Under the pieces are notes generated by a model. The model worked only from the letters and a program-made list of their open reading frames with translations. It made no database searches and was not told where the DNA came from. From the NCBI GenBank assembly GCA_016782865.1, contig JADHXR010000080.1, positions 1-35,324 on the forward strand: a DNA stretch of 35,324 nt, given 5' to 3'. A program made the position numbers and the translations under genes. Positions 17,499-25,432 of this stretch are shown here, piece after piece (the first letter of the stretch is position 1; each line of letters opens with the position of its first letter). This DNA comes from Phycisphaerae bacterium (lineage in GTDB: Bacteria; Planctomycetota; Phycisphaerae; Sedimentisphaerales; Anaerobacaceae).

Positions 17499-18005
17499 CT
17501 ATTGCAGTATTCTGTTTTCCTGTTCTCCTGTTTTGCGATCTGCAGGACGATGGGAGATATTTGACCAAGGGATTGCTGCCGGAACCTCGTCATACGGTTC
17601 ATCCATCTCGACTGGTTTATACCCGGGCAGTTTTGATTTCTCCACTTCCTGTTTGAAGGCGGAGATTACTCTCTCCTGAATTCGTTTCCTGCATTCGGCA
17701 TTGACCGGATGGGCGATATCTGAGTGCAGTTTCATTCTGCCCTTGAAATCCTTCTTGGCCCGGTTGTCGGAAAGCCCCCTTCCACAATTGTTGCAGAATC
17801 TGGCTCTGAGATGGTTCTTACTTCCGCATTTTTCGCAATGGTCGCTCATCTTCCTTGAAGGCATGGCGACGAAAAATCCGTTTGTGCCCTCGATGATCTT
17901 GATGTCACGAACGACAAACTCGTTGTCCATCGTGATCGAGCAAAAAGCTTTCAGCCTGTTATCCTTGTTGCTCACCAGCTTGGCTCTGACTTCAGTGATC
18001 TCCAT
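17499..18005 (-). CDS. spoVG: SpoVG-family regulator with inserted zinc ribbon
   Basis: This is a 168-residue SpoVG homologue, longer than the usual 85-100. The ATG at 18005 has GAGG upstream. An in-frame longer version reaching 18128 would overlap ispE and is unlikely. The N-terminal half (MEITEVRAKLV, then FVVRDIKIIEGTNGFFVAMPSRK) and the motif DIAHPVNAECRKRIQERVI are classic SpoVG. Between them, residues 53-90 carry a four-cysteine zinc ribbon (Cys57, Cys60, Cys71, Cys74: CEKC and CNNC). SpoVG is a small nucleic-acid-binding regulator, and the ribbon may extend its RNA/DNA contacts. A tail (about 125-168) is Pro/Glu-rich. It lies 22 nt downstream of ispE, the same neighbourhood as in Firmicutes. 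Confidence 0.9.
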   Translation of the reverse strand: MEITEVRAKLVSNKDNRLKAFCSITMDNEFVVRDIKIIEGTNGFFVAMPSRKMSDHCEKCGSKNHLRARFCNNCGRGLSDNRAKKDFKGRMKLHSDIAHPVNAECRKRIQERVISAFKQEVEKSKLPGYKPVEMDEPYDEVPAAIPWSNISHRPADRKTGEQENRILQ

Positions 18006-18027
18006 TTTGTTTGCCTCGCTTAAAAGT

Positions 18028-18930
18028 CTACCATCTATTGTTGGCCACAACGATACTTCTGCATCCGAGTTTCTCCTCAAGTCTGCGCTTACATTCTTCG
18101 GCTTGTTCTTCGTCTCCGCTATCGACAATACAAAACATTGCGGAACCGCTACCGCTTAGGCAAAAAGACCCAATACCCAACGACCCGCTTTTTTCTTTCA
18201 ATTCGGCGAGGCTCCCAGCCAAATCGAAACAGCTTTCTTCAAGCATATTTGCGCACATTCTTGCGACTAAATCAATCCTGTTTTCCCTAATGTGGCTGCT
18301 TATCCGAGCCGAGAGCTTTTCATACAGAGCCTGTCGATGCCGGTAATTGGCATAAACCTCTTGTGTAGAAACACTTACATCCGAAAGCAGCAAGAGAGCC
18401 ATGAAGTTGAAATCTTCTCGTATTTTTTCTATTTTTTCGCCTTTCCCCGTGCACCGCGCCAGTGGACCATTCAAAAGGAAAGCCACATCACTGCCCAAAT
18501 GTGCAGCAACATTGAACAGGTATTTTCTGTCGAGGTCCAACTTTAAGTACCGGTTCAAGCCTATGAGGGTGGCGGCCGCGTCACTGCTCGCCGAGCCCAG
18601 TCCCGTCCCCGCAGGGATGTTCTTTGTAAGTGTGATCCTGACGTCGGGCATCGGACGGCAACCTTCCAGTAGCATCTCGGCGGCCCGCCAGACGAGATTG
18701 TCTCTGCCCTGCGGTGCCCAGTTCGGTCCCTTGCAGATAAGTTCTATTGCGTCTTTGTCGCCCCGCTCAATGAGGATTTCATCGTACCAGTTGATCTTGG
18801 CCATTATCGTATCTATTTCGTGGAAACCGTCGGGCCGCATGCCGGCAATGAGCAGCGAGAGATTAATCTTAGCCGGCGCCAGCACCAATAAGCCATCGCC
18901 AACGATTGTAATCTGTTCCTTGACAACCAT
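18028..18930 (-). CDS. ispE: 4-diphosphocytidyl-2-C-methyl-D-erythritol kinase
   Basis: IspE catalyses the ATP-dependent 2-phosphorylation of CDP-methylerythritol in the non-mevalonate isoprenoid pathway. Its 300 residues are normal. GHMP-kinase features are an APAKINLSL strand (18-26), HEIDTIMAKI, the ATP loop PAGTGLGSASSDAAA (106-120), and the C-terminal LSGSGSAMF glycine motif. The ATG is 2 nt after the methyltransferase stop, so the gene is translated within the clpX-methyltransferase-ispE-spoVG unit. Confidence 0.95.
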   Translation of the reverse strand: MVVKEQITIVGDGLLVLAPAKINLSLLIAGMRPDGFHEIDTIMAKINWYDEILIERGDKDAIELICKGPNWAPQGRDNLVWRAAEMLLEGCRPMPDVRITLTKNIPAGTGLGSASSDAAATLIGLNRYLKLDLDRKYLFNVAAHLGSDVAFLLNGPLARCTGKGEKIEKIREDFNFMALLLLSDVSVSTQEVYANYRHRQALYEKLSARISSHIRENRIDLVARMCANMLEESCFDLAGSLAELKEKSGSLGIGSFCLSGSGSAMFCIVDSGDEEQAEECKRRLEEKLGCRSIVVANNRW

Positions 18931-18932
18931 AG

Positions 18933-19898
18933 TCAGCCGTGTTTGCCTCTTCTTGCTTTTCTTCTTTGAACCGCGAGTGTATTTCTTTCCCAGAATACAC
19001 CATCGGTGTAGCCTTGAATTGCCGGATCAAGTTCAGCCAGGTGCAGGCGTTTTGCGGCGAGCAGGCAGTATTGTCTTTCAATCTCTACCCCGAGAAATTT
19101 GCGATTCAATTTCTTTGCCGTTACGATGCTGCTGCCGGCTCCCATGAAAGGATCGAACACAAAATCGTCTTGATTCGTGCTCGCCAGAATCAGCTTGGCC
19201 AGAAGCTTTTCCGGCTTCTGTGTCGGGTGATCTGTGTTCTCCGGCATCGACCAGAACGGAACCGTGATATCATTCCATAGATTCGACGGATGAGTCAATC
19301 GGAACTGCCCTGCAGATGTATCATCCCAGTCTTTCGGCGAGCCGCTGTCGTCCGTATACGGTGCGAGGACTCTACGCTTGAGCTTGACGTTTTCTACGTT
19401 GAATACGTAATCATCTGAGACGGTGGCAAACCAAATGTCCTCGGAAGCGTTCTTCCAATTTGTCTTTGCCCCTCTGCCTTTGTCCCTCTCCCATGTGATT
19501 CGATTTCTTACCTTGAGGAACTTGTCCAGAACGAGATGAGCGGCCGTCGACGAACACCACTCAGAGCACACGTATACCGACGCAGTTTTCTTGAGCAGGG
19601 GTAGTAATTTGACCAACAGACTCTCGAACCATTCTGCGTACCCGGCAACACTCTTCTTTCTAAAAGCAGTTGACGCAAAGGCCTTCGTAAGATTGTATGG
19701 CGGGTCCAGTATCAATAAATCAACAAAAGCATTCGGCAGTAAGGCTACAGCTTCCAGAACATCCTGGTTCAAGATACGGTTGCCAAGAGCATCTATCCGA
19801 GCGGATTCGGCGATGTGAGTTAGCTCTCTGCCGTAGCGACCTTCTTCAACTCGGCTGAGGGTAATTGTCCGATTTCTCTTTGCTCGAACGTTATTCAC
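18933..19898 (-). CDS. Orphan beta-class DNA methyltransferase
   Basis: This is a 321-residue DNA amino-methyltransferase (N6-adenine or N4-cytosine). Motif IV DPPY lies at 65-68 and motif I DPFMGAGSS at 249-257, after the target-recognition region. That IV-before-I order defines the beta class (as in CcrM/YhdJ). HPTQKPEKLL (224-233) is the family segment before motif I. It reads from a GTG at 19898. No restriction endonuclease is present nearby, so it is probably a solitary methylase with an epigenetic or repair-timing role. It is embedded between clpX (42 nt upstream) and ispE (2 nt downstream). The target site cannot be predicted. Confidence 0.9.
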   Translation of the reverse strand: MNNVRAKRNRTITLSRVEEGRYGRELTHIAESARIDALGNRILNQDVLEAVALLPNAFVDLLILDPPYNLTKAFASTAFRKKSVAGYAEWFESLLVKLLPLLKKTASVYVCSEWCSSTAAHLVLDKFLKVRNRITWERDKGRGAKTNWKNASEDIWFATVSDDYVFNVENVKLKRRVLAPYTDDSGSPKDWDDTSAGQFRLTHPSNLWNDITVPFWSMPENTDHPTQKPEKLLAKLILASTNQDDFVFDPFMGAGSSIVTAKKLNRKFLGVEIERQYCLLAAKRLHLAELDPAIQGYTDGVFWERNTLAVQRRKARRGKHG

Positions 19899-19940
19899 AC
19901 CATTGACCCTGTCACTCCGTTGGTCTCGGCGAGTCCGCTC

Positions 19941-21212
19941 TTATGCTGATTCCTTCTTCGTGTTTTGTATAGCCGTGAACAAATCGGCCTTGCGTTCGAC
20001 GATGTCGCGCGTGATTACGTATTTCGCAGGTTTCGATTCCTCGGGTAATTGATACATCAAATCGACCATCAATTCCTCGGTAATCGAACGCAGCGCCCGG
20101 GCGCCGGTGTCACGCGTGAGGGCCTTCTGCGCCAATGCATGCAGGGCGCCTTCCGTGAACTCAAGCTCGGCGTCTTCCATCTCGAAAAATCTCCGGTACT
20201 GCTTGCACAGCGCGTTTTTCGGCTGAGTCAGGATATCTATCAGTGCCTCTTCGTCGAGAGCACCAAGGGTCGTAATCACGGGAAGTCTGCCAACCATCTC
20301 GGGAATCATTCCGTATTCAATGATATCTTCGGGTATAATCTGGTCCAGCATGTCACTGTACTCGGCTTTTTCATCTCTCTTTCCGACGAACTCCGAATCG
20401 AAACCGATCATCTTTTTGCCGAGCCTCTTCTTGACGATGTTCTCCAGCCCCACGAAAGTGCCGCCGCATATAAAGAGTATCTGCGTTGTGTCGATTTGTA
20501 TGTAGGATTGTTCCGGATGCTTTCTTCCACCCTGCGGCGGGATATTGGCGGTAGTCCCTTCGAGCATTTTTAGCAGAGCCTGCTGAACACCTTCTCCCGA
20601 GACATCGCGGGTAATCGAAACGTTCTGAGACGTCTTGCCAATCTTGTCTATCTCGTCGATGTACACAATGCCTCGCTGAGCGGCTTCAATATCGTAATCG
20701 GCGGCCTGCAGTAATCGCAGCAGGAAGTTTTCGACGTCTTCACCGACGTATCCAGCTTCGGTGACAGTAGTGGCGTCACATATTGCAAACGGCACCTGCA
20801 ATTCGCGGGCGAGCGTGCGGGCGAGCAGGGTTTTGCCTGAGCCTGTCGGACCGATCAGAAGGACGTTGGATTTGTCAATCTCGATATCACTGTCGCTACT
20901 GTCGCTGTGCAGAAGTCTTTTGTAGTGGTTGTGCACGGCGACCGAGAGATACTTCTTGGCGTGGTCCTGACCGATCACATATTGGTCAAGATATTCTTTT
21001 ATCTCCCTGGGCTTGGGCATTCCTTTGAGGCCAATGCCGCCCTCTCTGGTACGCTTGCGGTCTTGCCGGATGATGTTGTGGCACAGCTCGACGCATTCGG
21101 GACAGATAAAAACCTTGTTGGGTCCCTCGATCAGCGTATCAGCTTGGTTTGCCGATTTGCCACAGAAGCTGCAAATTACCTTTGGTTTTCTGGTACTTGT
21201 TTTCTTTGTCAT
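19941..21212 (-). CDS. clpX: ATP-dependent Clp protease ATP-binding subunit ClpX
   Basis: ClpX is the AAA+ unfoldase that feeds proteins to ClpP. Its 423 residues are normal. An N-terminal zinc-binding domain (Cys14, Cys17, Cys37, Cys40), Walker A GPTGSGKT (121-128), pore loop GYVG (154-157), Walker B YIDEID (184-189), RKH loop (230-232) and the ClpP-docking IGF loop (269-271) are all intact. It is probably the first gene of a - strand unit with the methyltransferase, ispE and spoVG. clpP is not in the window, although it is often adjacent in other bacteria. Confidence 0.98.
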   Translation of the reverse strand: MTKKTSTRKPKVICSFCGKSANQADTLIEGPNKVFICPECVELCHNIIRQDRKRTREGGIGLKGMPKPREIKEYLDQYVIGQDHAKKYLSVAVHNHYKRLLHSDSSDSDIEIDKSNVLLIGPTGSGKTLLARTLARELQVPFAICDATTVTEAGYVGEDVENFLLRLLQAADYDIEAAQRGIVYIDEIDKIGKTSQNVSITRDVSGEGVQQALLKMLEGTTANIPPQGGRKHPEQSYIQIDTTQILFICGGTFVGLENIVKKRLGKKMIGFDSEFVGKRDEKAEYSDMLDQIIPEDIIEYGMIPEMVGRLPVITTLGALDEEALIDILTQPKNALCKQYRRFFEMEDAELEFTEGALHALAQKALTRDTGARALRSITEELMVDLMYQLPEESKPAKYVITRDIVERKADLFTAIQNTKKESA

Positions 21213-21262
21213 CGTTGAATTTCCGTTATCAAATCAAATCCTGCCCTCTCAGGCTTCATTTC

Positions 21263-21293
21263 AAAAAAGCCGGCCGAACAGCCCGCCGCCAGC
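21263..21293 (-). terminator. Intrinsic terminator of the 2-oxoacid oxidoreductase operon
   Basis: On the - strand the sequence GCTGGC, a 13-nt loop and GCCGGC are followed at once by TTTTTT (21268-21263). The stem is six pairs with one G-U. It lies about 85 nt after the last gene of the oxidoreductase operon and before the clpX start, separating the two transcripts. Confidence 0.5.
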
Positions 21294-21379
21294 GTCATAA
21301 GTATAACCATATACGCTGTGGGCAACAATAGAGAAGAGTTTCCGCCCCCGTGTCATCATTGTCCTCATGCCCTTCTCGT

Positions 21380-21949
21380 TCAAACGCCACAGCAACTCCT
21401 GACGAATTCACCCCCCTTGCGCAAAGCTTCGATGTTAACCCCGAGCATCTTGTGATATCGCCTGGCAATCGTCTCAGGCAAAGCTTGTGCCGCATCCTCG
21501 GGAGTGAGGTATTCTCGCTTTTGCAGATATGCGCCGATAGCGACCATGTTTGCGCTCTTGTGGCTGCCCAATTCAACGGCTAATTCATCCGCAGGGACCG
21601 CGACTACCTCGATGGAGTCATCCAGCTCCGGCTTGCTATCGATCAGGGAACTGTTCATTATCAGCAGGCCGCCGTTCTTGAGGCGCGGGCCGAACTTGTT
21701 TAGCGATGCCTTGTTCATTACGATCAGCGAATCCGGCTTGCTGACGACGGGGCACGCGATTTCTCGATCGGCGATAACCACCATGCAATTGGCCGTGCCA
21801 CCGCGGACCTCGGCGCCGTACGATGGCATGTAGGTCACTTCCTTGCCGGCTCGCATGGCTGTCTGAGCCAACAGCTTGCCGGCCAGCATTATGCCCTGTC
21901 CGCCAAAGCCGGCGATGACGATCTCTTCGTAGAAATCCTTTCCCGTCAT
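21380..21949 (-). CDS. korC: 2-oxoacid:ferredoxin oxidoreductase, gamma subunit
   Basis: This 189-residue gamma subunit belongs to a KorABCD/Vor-type enzyme that oxidises 2-oxoacids to acyl-CoA with ferredoxin reduction. IVIAGFGGQGIMLAGKLLAQ near the N-terminus and SYGAEVRGGTANC match the POR gamma family (PF01558). The ATG at 21949 is preceded by AGGG and lies 2 nt after the beta subunit stop. A TTG six bases earlier overlaps that stop and is an alternative. It is the last gene of the operon. Substrate (2-oxoglutarate or branched-chain 2-oxoacid) cannot be fixed by sequence alone. Confidence 0.93.
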   Translation of the reverse strand: MTGKDFYEEIVIAGFGGQGIMLAGKLLAQTAMRAGKEVTYMPSYGAEVRGGTANCMVVIADREIACPVVSKPDSLIVMNKASLNKFGPRLKNGGLLIMNSSLIDSKPELDDSIEVVAVPADELAVELGSHKSANMVAIGAYLQKREYLTPEDAAQALPETIARRYHKMLGVNIEALRKGGEFVRSCCGV

Positions 21950-21951
21950 TC

Positions 21952-22686
21952 TCAACCCTTCAATCGTCCCAGGGGGAAAACTTTCGTCATTTCATTTTCT
22001 ATCCATTCCATTGCTTTGGCCGGGGGCATTCGCCAGTATACCGGGCAAGGTGAGAGCATTTCGACCAACGACATTCCCTGAGCACCATCGACTTGCAGCT
22101 CGAACGCGTGCCTGAGAGCTTTCTTCGACTTGCGGATGTGAGCCGGATCGTGCACAGAGCACCGCTCGATATAGATTGTCCCCGGCAGCGTGGCTAACAG
22201 TTCCGAGACCTGAAGCGGATAGCCCTGCTCGGCGCCCACCCGGCCCCTGGGGGTAGTCGCCGTCACCTGGTCGATCATTGTCGTCGGAGCCATCTGTCCG
22301 CCGGTCATTCCGTAGACAGCGTTGTTGATGAATATCACGGTTATTTGCTCGCCCCGGTGTCCGGCGTGTAAGATCTCGGCTGCGCCGATACTTGCGAGGT
22401 CCCCGTCACCCTGATAGGAAAAGATTATCTTGTCCGGGTTGGTCCTTTTCATCCCGGTCGCCACCGCCGGCGGTCTGCCGTGCGCTACTTCGACCATGTC
22501 GACGTCCAAATAATCGTACGCCAACACGGCGCAACCCACAGGTGCTATTCCGATAGTGCGATCATGGATGCCAAGTTCGTCGATTACTTCGGCGACGAGT
22601 CGATGCGCAATCCCGTGCCCACAGCCGGGGCAATAGTGCGTCACGCAATCTTTAAGCGTGGGCGTTCGCTTGAATACGGTTTTCAT
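21952..22686 (-). CDS. korB: 2-oxoacid:ferredoxin oxidoreductase, TPP-binding beta subunit
   Basis: This 244-residue subunit binds thiamine pyrophosphate. YCPGCGHG (18-25) is the family signature, and the TPP/Mg motif runs from GDGD (93-96) to NN (121-122), followed by YGMTGGQMAPTT. The start overlaps the alpha subunit stop as ATGA. With the neighbouring alpha, gamma and delta subunits it forms a complete four-subunit enzyme of the KorABCD/VorABCD type used by anaerobes. Confidence 0.95.
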   Translation of the reverse strand: MKTVFKRTPTLKDCVTHYCPGCGHGIAHRLVAEVIDELGIHDRTIGIAPVGCAVLAYDYLDVDMVEVAHGRPPAVATGMKRTNPDKIIFSYQGDGDLASIGAAEILHAGHRGEQITVIFINNAVYGMTGGQMAPTTMIDQVTATTPRGRVGAEQGYPLQVSELLATLPGTIYIERCSVHDPAHIRKSKKALRHAFELQVDGAQGMSLVEMLSPCPVYWRMPPAKAMEWIENEMTKVFPLGRLKG

Positions 22687-23753
22687 ACCGGAATCTTCGC
22701 TCTCAATGTCAATTGTCTGATCTTGTCGAGGATTTCGTCAACTGTCGGCACGCCGCCGCCGGGCCTGCCGTGAAATGCCACCGGCGTTTTTCCCGCTACG
22801 GCCAGTTTTACATCCTCGACCATTTGCCCGCTGCTCATTTCCACGTTGAGGAAAATGCGAAATTCATCCGCGGCTTTGTTGATTTCTTCGGTCGGGAAAG
22901 GCCAAAGCGTGATAGGTCGTATCCAGCCGACCTTGATTCCTTCGGCTCTTGCTCTGGTAACAGCACCGCGTACAATTCTGGCCGCGATGCCGTAGGCAAC
23001 AACCACTATCTCGGCGTCGTCTACCTCGTACTGCTCACAAAGCACCTCGTCTCTTTGTATCTGCTCGTATCTGGCCTGGAGTTTATTGTTGTGCGCTTCC
23101 AGCGCTCCTTCCTTGAGCCAAAGTGACCGGACGATGTTCTGGTCCCTGTCTTTGGCGCCGGTCAGTGCCCAATCCTTGGCAGGCAGCTCCCGGCTCGTTT
23201 TCTTCTCCAGCACGACCGGCTCCATCATCTGACCCAGGATGCCGTCGGCCAGAACCATTACAGGCATCAGATACTGATCGGCCAGATCGAAGGCCAGGAT
23301 CATGCAATCGACCAACTCCTGCACGCTCGATGGCCCGAACACGATCGTTCGGTAGTCTCCGTGTCCGCCGCCGCGGGTAGCTTGAAAGTAATCGGCTTGT
23401 GACGGTGCGATGTTGCCTAGGCCCGGGCCGCCTCGCATGACGTTGACCACCACCGCAGGCAGCTCGGCGCCGGCGAGATAGCTGATTCCCTCCTGCATCA
23501 GGCTTATGCCGGGACTGGATGAGCTTGTCATGGCTCTCTTGCCCGTTGCTGAGGCTCCGAAGACCATGCTGATAGCAGCCAGTTCGCTTTCGCTCTGCAC
23601 GAAAACTCTGCCCTCTTGGGGCATTCTTCGGGCCATGTAGGCGGGAACTTCGTTTTGCGGCGTAATCGGATAGCCAAAATAGGCGTCGCAGCCGGCAATA
23701 ATAGCCGCTTCTGCCAAGGCCTCATTGCCACACATTAAAACCCTCTCGCTCAC
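22683..23753 (-). CDS. korA: 2-oxoacid:ferredoxin oxidoreductase, alpha subunit (VorB/KorA type)
   Basis: This 356-residue alpha subunit carries the pyrimidine-binding domain I (FGYPITPQNEVPAYMA, QSESELAAISMVFGAS, TSSSSPGISLMQEG) and a C-terminal domain II. The length and the AELPAVVVNVMRGGPGLG segment fit the sub-family usually annotated as VorB, the 3-methyl-2-oxobutanoate:ferredoxin oxidoreductase, but 2-oxoglutarate enzymes look very similar. The GTG start overlaps the ferredoxin subunit stop as GTGA and has GGAG 6 nt upstream. Confidence 0.93.
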   Translation of the reverse strand: MSERVLMCGNEALAEAAIIAGCDAYFGYPITPQNEVPAYMARRMPQEGRVFVQSESELAAISMVFGASATGKRAMTSSSSPGISLMQEGISYLAGAELPAVVVNVMRGGPGLGNIAPSQADYFQATRGGGHGDYRTIVFGPSSVQELVDCMILAFDLADQYLMPVMVLADGILGQMMEPVVLEKKTSRELPAKDWALTGAKDRDQNIVRSLWLKEGALEAHNNKLQARYEQIQRDEVLCEQYEVDDAEIVVVAYGIAARIVRGAVTRARAEGIKVGWIRPITLWPFPTEEINKAADEFRIFLNVEMSSGQMVEDVKLAVAGKTPVAFHGRPGGGVPTVDEILDKIRQLTLRAKIPV

Positions 23754-24028
23754 GCTTTCTCCTGCATCATGGTCGGCTTGCTTCTATCGCCCGGCGCGAC
23801 TGTTTCGGCAATTTCAGTGGGTTGATCGCGATAGACCTCGATCACCGCGTCCGGGCATATAACTGCACAGGCGGCACAACCAGTACAGTTGCGATTATCA
23901 GTGTCGGCCGGGAAGTAGCCGTGCCTGTTTGATTTCTCGGAAATAACTATGATTTTCTTCGGACATACCACGACACATAAGCCACAGCCTTTGCATCGTT
24001 CGGTGTCGATGATTATTTTGCCAGCCAT
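23750..24028 (-). CDS. korD: 2-oxoacid:ferredoxin oxidoreductase, delta (2x[4Fe-4S] ferredoxin) subunit
   Basis: This 92-residue ferredoxin-like subunit has two C-x2-C-x2-C-x3-C-P clusters: Cys12, Cys15, Cys18, Cys22 and Cys48, Cys51, Cys54, Cys58. It passes electrons from the TPP centre to external ferredoxin. It is the first gene of the operon. Its ATG has no Shine-Dalgarno sequence and is preceded within 5 nt by a 7-nt tandem repeat in the leader. Confidence 0.95.
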   Translation of the reverse strand: MAGKIIIDTERCKGCGLCVVVCPKKIIVISEKSNRHGYFPADTDNRNCTGCAACAVICPDAVIEVYRDQPTEIAETVAPGDRSKPTMMQEKA

Positions 24029-24033
24029 TGTTT

Positions 24034-24075
24034 GGTATTGCGTATACCGTATCTCGTATTGCGTGTACTGTATTT
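24034..24075 (-). repeat. Period-7 array C (unit CAATACG on the - strand)
   Basis: Six 7-nt registers on the + strand read GGTATTG, CGTATAC, CGTATCT, CGTATTG, CGTGTAC, TGTATTT. On the - strand they give NNATACG units including CAATACG and AGATACG, the same consensus as array B near gspH. The array lies in the predicted 5' untranslated region of the oxidoreductase operon and ends 5 nt before the korD ATG. Confidence 0.8.
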
Positions 24076-24113
24076 AGGCCCAAGTTCCATCGGAGGCCCT
24101 ACTCACGGGGCGT

Positions 24114-24142
24114 ATTTTAACACGGCCGGAGACGGCTGTAAA
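24114..24142 (-). promoter_or_regulatory. Sigma-70-type promoter of the oxidoreductase operon
   Basis: On the - strand, TTTACA (24142-24137), a 17-nt spacer and TAAAAT (24119-24114) each differ from the consensus by one base. Transcription would start near 24107, giving a leader of about 80 nt that contains the period-7 array C. Confidence 0.6.
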
Positions 24143-24241
24143 GTGAAAAGGCCGCAAATTGTAGTGTGGCGGTGCGCATACTCTGCTACGTACAGCACTT
24201 GCAGTGCGCAGTCTCTTCTTTGCGTTTTTTGTCTGGGGTCC

Positions 24242-25255
24242 CTATTTCTCAAGACATAGATCCTTGTTTTCCTCGTCAAATCGAATGTTCGCGGTTTCCG
24301 CCACGTCTTCGGGGCCAAGGCCGATCAGCTTTAGCGGATTTTCGAACCCCATAACCACCAGTTCGTCCGCACTGACTACGTTCAAACTCGCCAGATAGTT
24401 CATACACTCAAGCATCGTTGACGACGAGCCGGCCAAGTATCCTGTGTCGGGGTCGTGCAGCCGGCCGGATTCTTCGAGCACGACCCGGTCGCCGAGCACT
24501 TCGTACGTACCAGGTCCAAGCCCGGCTAATGACGAAGCGTCACTTACGACCACACAGCGATCGACGCCCTTGGCTCTGATAATGGTTTTCACCACCGGCG
24601 CCGGCAGATGATGGCTGTCGGTTATTATCATCGCGACAAGATCGTCATTGGCCAGAGCCGCCCAGATCGGATTCTCGTGTCTCGGCAGCATCGCCGGCAC
24701 GCCGTTGCCCAGATGTGTCAGCGAGGTCGCCCCGGCTTGCACGAGCTTGCGCAGGTCTTTGTCGGTCGCCATCTGGTGTCCCAACGAAACCGTAATGCCT
24801 CGGCCTTTCGCATGCCGCGCAAGCTTCTCGGCACCCTCCAATTCCGCCGAGATGGTCAGCAGCCTGACTTTGCCCTGAGCCCAGCCGATCAGTCTGTCGA
24901 GATAAGCTACGTCGGGTTTTGCTATCCACTCAGGGTGATGTGCTCCTCGTGCACCTTTTTGTGACGAGATAAAAGGTCCCTCGATGTGTATGCCCAACAG
25001 CCGGCCGCGAAATTCAGCGCTGCCCAGCACTGCCGCCATTATCGGCAGGTTGTGCTCGTAAACCTCAGGCGCCGATGTGATCATTGTTGGCAGGAACGCT
25101 GTCGCTCCAGCTTCCAGCATCCCCCGGCAGGCTTGCACAAAATCATCCCGCGTCAGGTTTATATCCGAAAAATTGATCCCCCTGTAGCCATTGACCTGCA
25201 GATCGACCAACCCGCGTCTCATCGGTCCATCGGAGATATTTGCTCTTTTATCCAT
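24242..25255 (-). CDS. nagA: N-acetylglucosamine-6-phosphate deacetylase-like protein, N-terminally short
   Basis: This 337-residue amidohydrolase-family enzyme would remove the acetyl group from GlcNAc-6-phosphate. Metal and catalytic positions of NagA are present: HIEGPF with Glu92, SLGH with His160, THLGN with His181, and VVSDA with Asp239, followed by GYLAGSSSTMLE. Relative to E. coli NagA (382 residues), the N-terminal beta-sandwich strands are missing; the protein begins almost at RGLVDLQVNG. The frame is open upstream to 25510, but those residues do not resemble NagA and overlap the divergent kinase. A near-consensus promoter at 25283-25311 also lies inside that extension, so the ATG at 25255 is preferred. 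Substrate could be another N-acetyl-hexosamine phosphate. Confidence 0.88.
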   Translation of the reverse strand: MDKRANISDGPMRRGLVDLQVNGYRGINFSDINLTRDDFVQACRGMLEAGATAFLPTMITSAPEVYEHNLPIMAAVLGSAEFRGRLLGIHIEGPFISSQKGARGAHHPEWIAKPDVAYLDRLIGWAQGKVRLLTISAELEGAEKLARHAKGRGITVSLGHQMATDKDLRKLVQAGATSLTHLGNGVPAMLPRHENPIWAALANDDLVAMIITDSHHLPAPVVKTIIRAKGVDRCVVVSDASSLAGLGPGTYEVLGDRVVLEESGRLHDPDTGYLAGSSSTMLECMNYLASLNVVSADELVVMGFENPLKLIGLGPEDVAETANIRFDEENKDLCLEK

Positions 25256-25282
25256 AATACCACTTACGTTCAGGCTAGATAC

Positions 25283-25311
25283 TTTATACGAGATTCCAGC
25301 GGATCTGTCAA
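25283..25311 (-). promoter_or_regulatory. Near-consensus sigma-70 promoter of nagA
   Basis: On the - strand, a perfect TTGACA (25311-25306), a 17-nt spacer and TATAAA (25288-25283, five of six) precede the nagA ATG, with an expected start site about 20 nt before it. It is the best promoter match seen in the window. Confidence 0.7.
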
Positions 25312-25354
25312 ACGGACAATCCCGAGATACCAAACGCGCGGGGGGAGATTTTTC

Positions 25355-25384
25355 TTGCGTCGCTGGCTCCGAATATTCTATGAT
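25355..25384 (+). promoter_or_regulatory. Possible promoter of the GHMP kinase gene
   Basis: TTGCGT (25355-25360), an 18-nt spacer and TATGAT (25379-25384) lie about 48 nt before the kinase ATG. The -10 box is good (five of six) and the -35 weak (three of six). It would drive transcription divergent from nagA. Confidence 0.35.
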
Positions 25385-25432
25385 TTGCCCCAACTGCACG
25401 TGACATAGGAACATATTCGAGGACGAAGGCTT

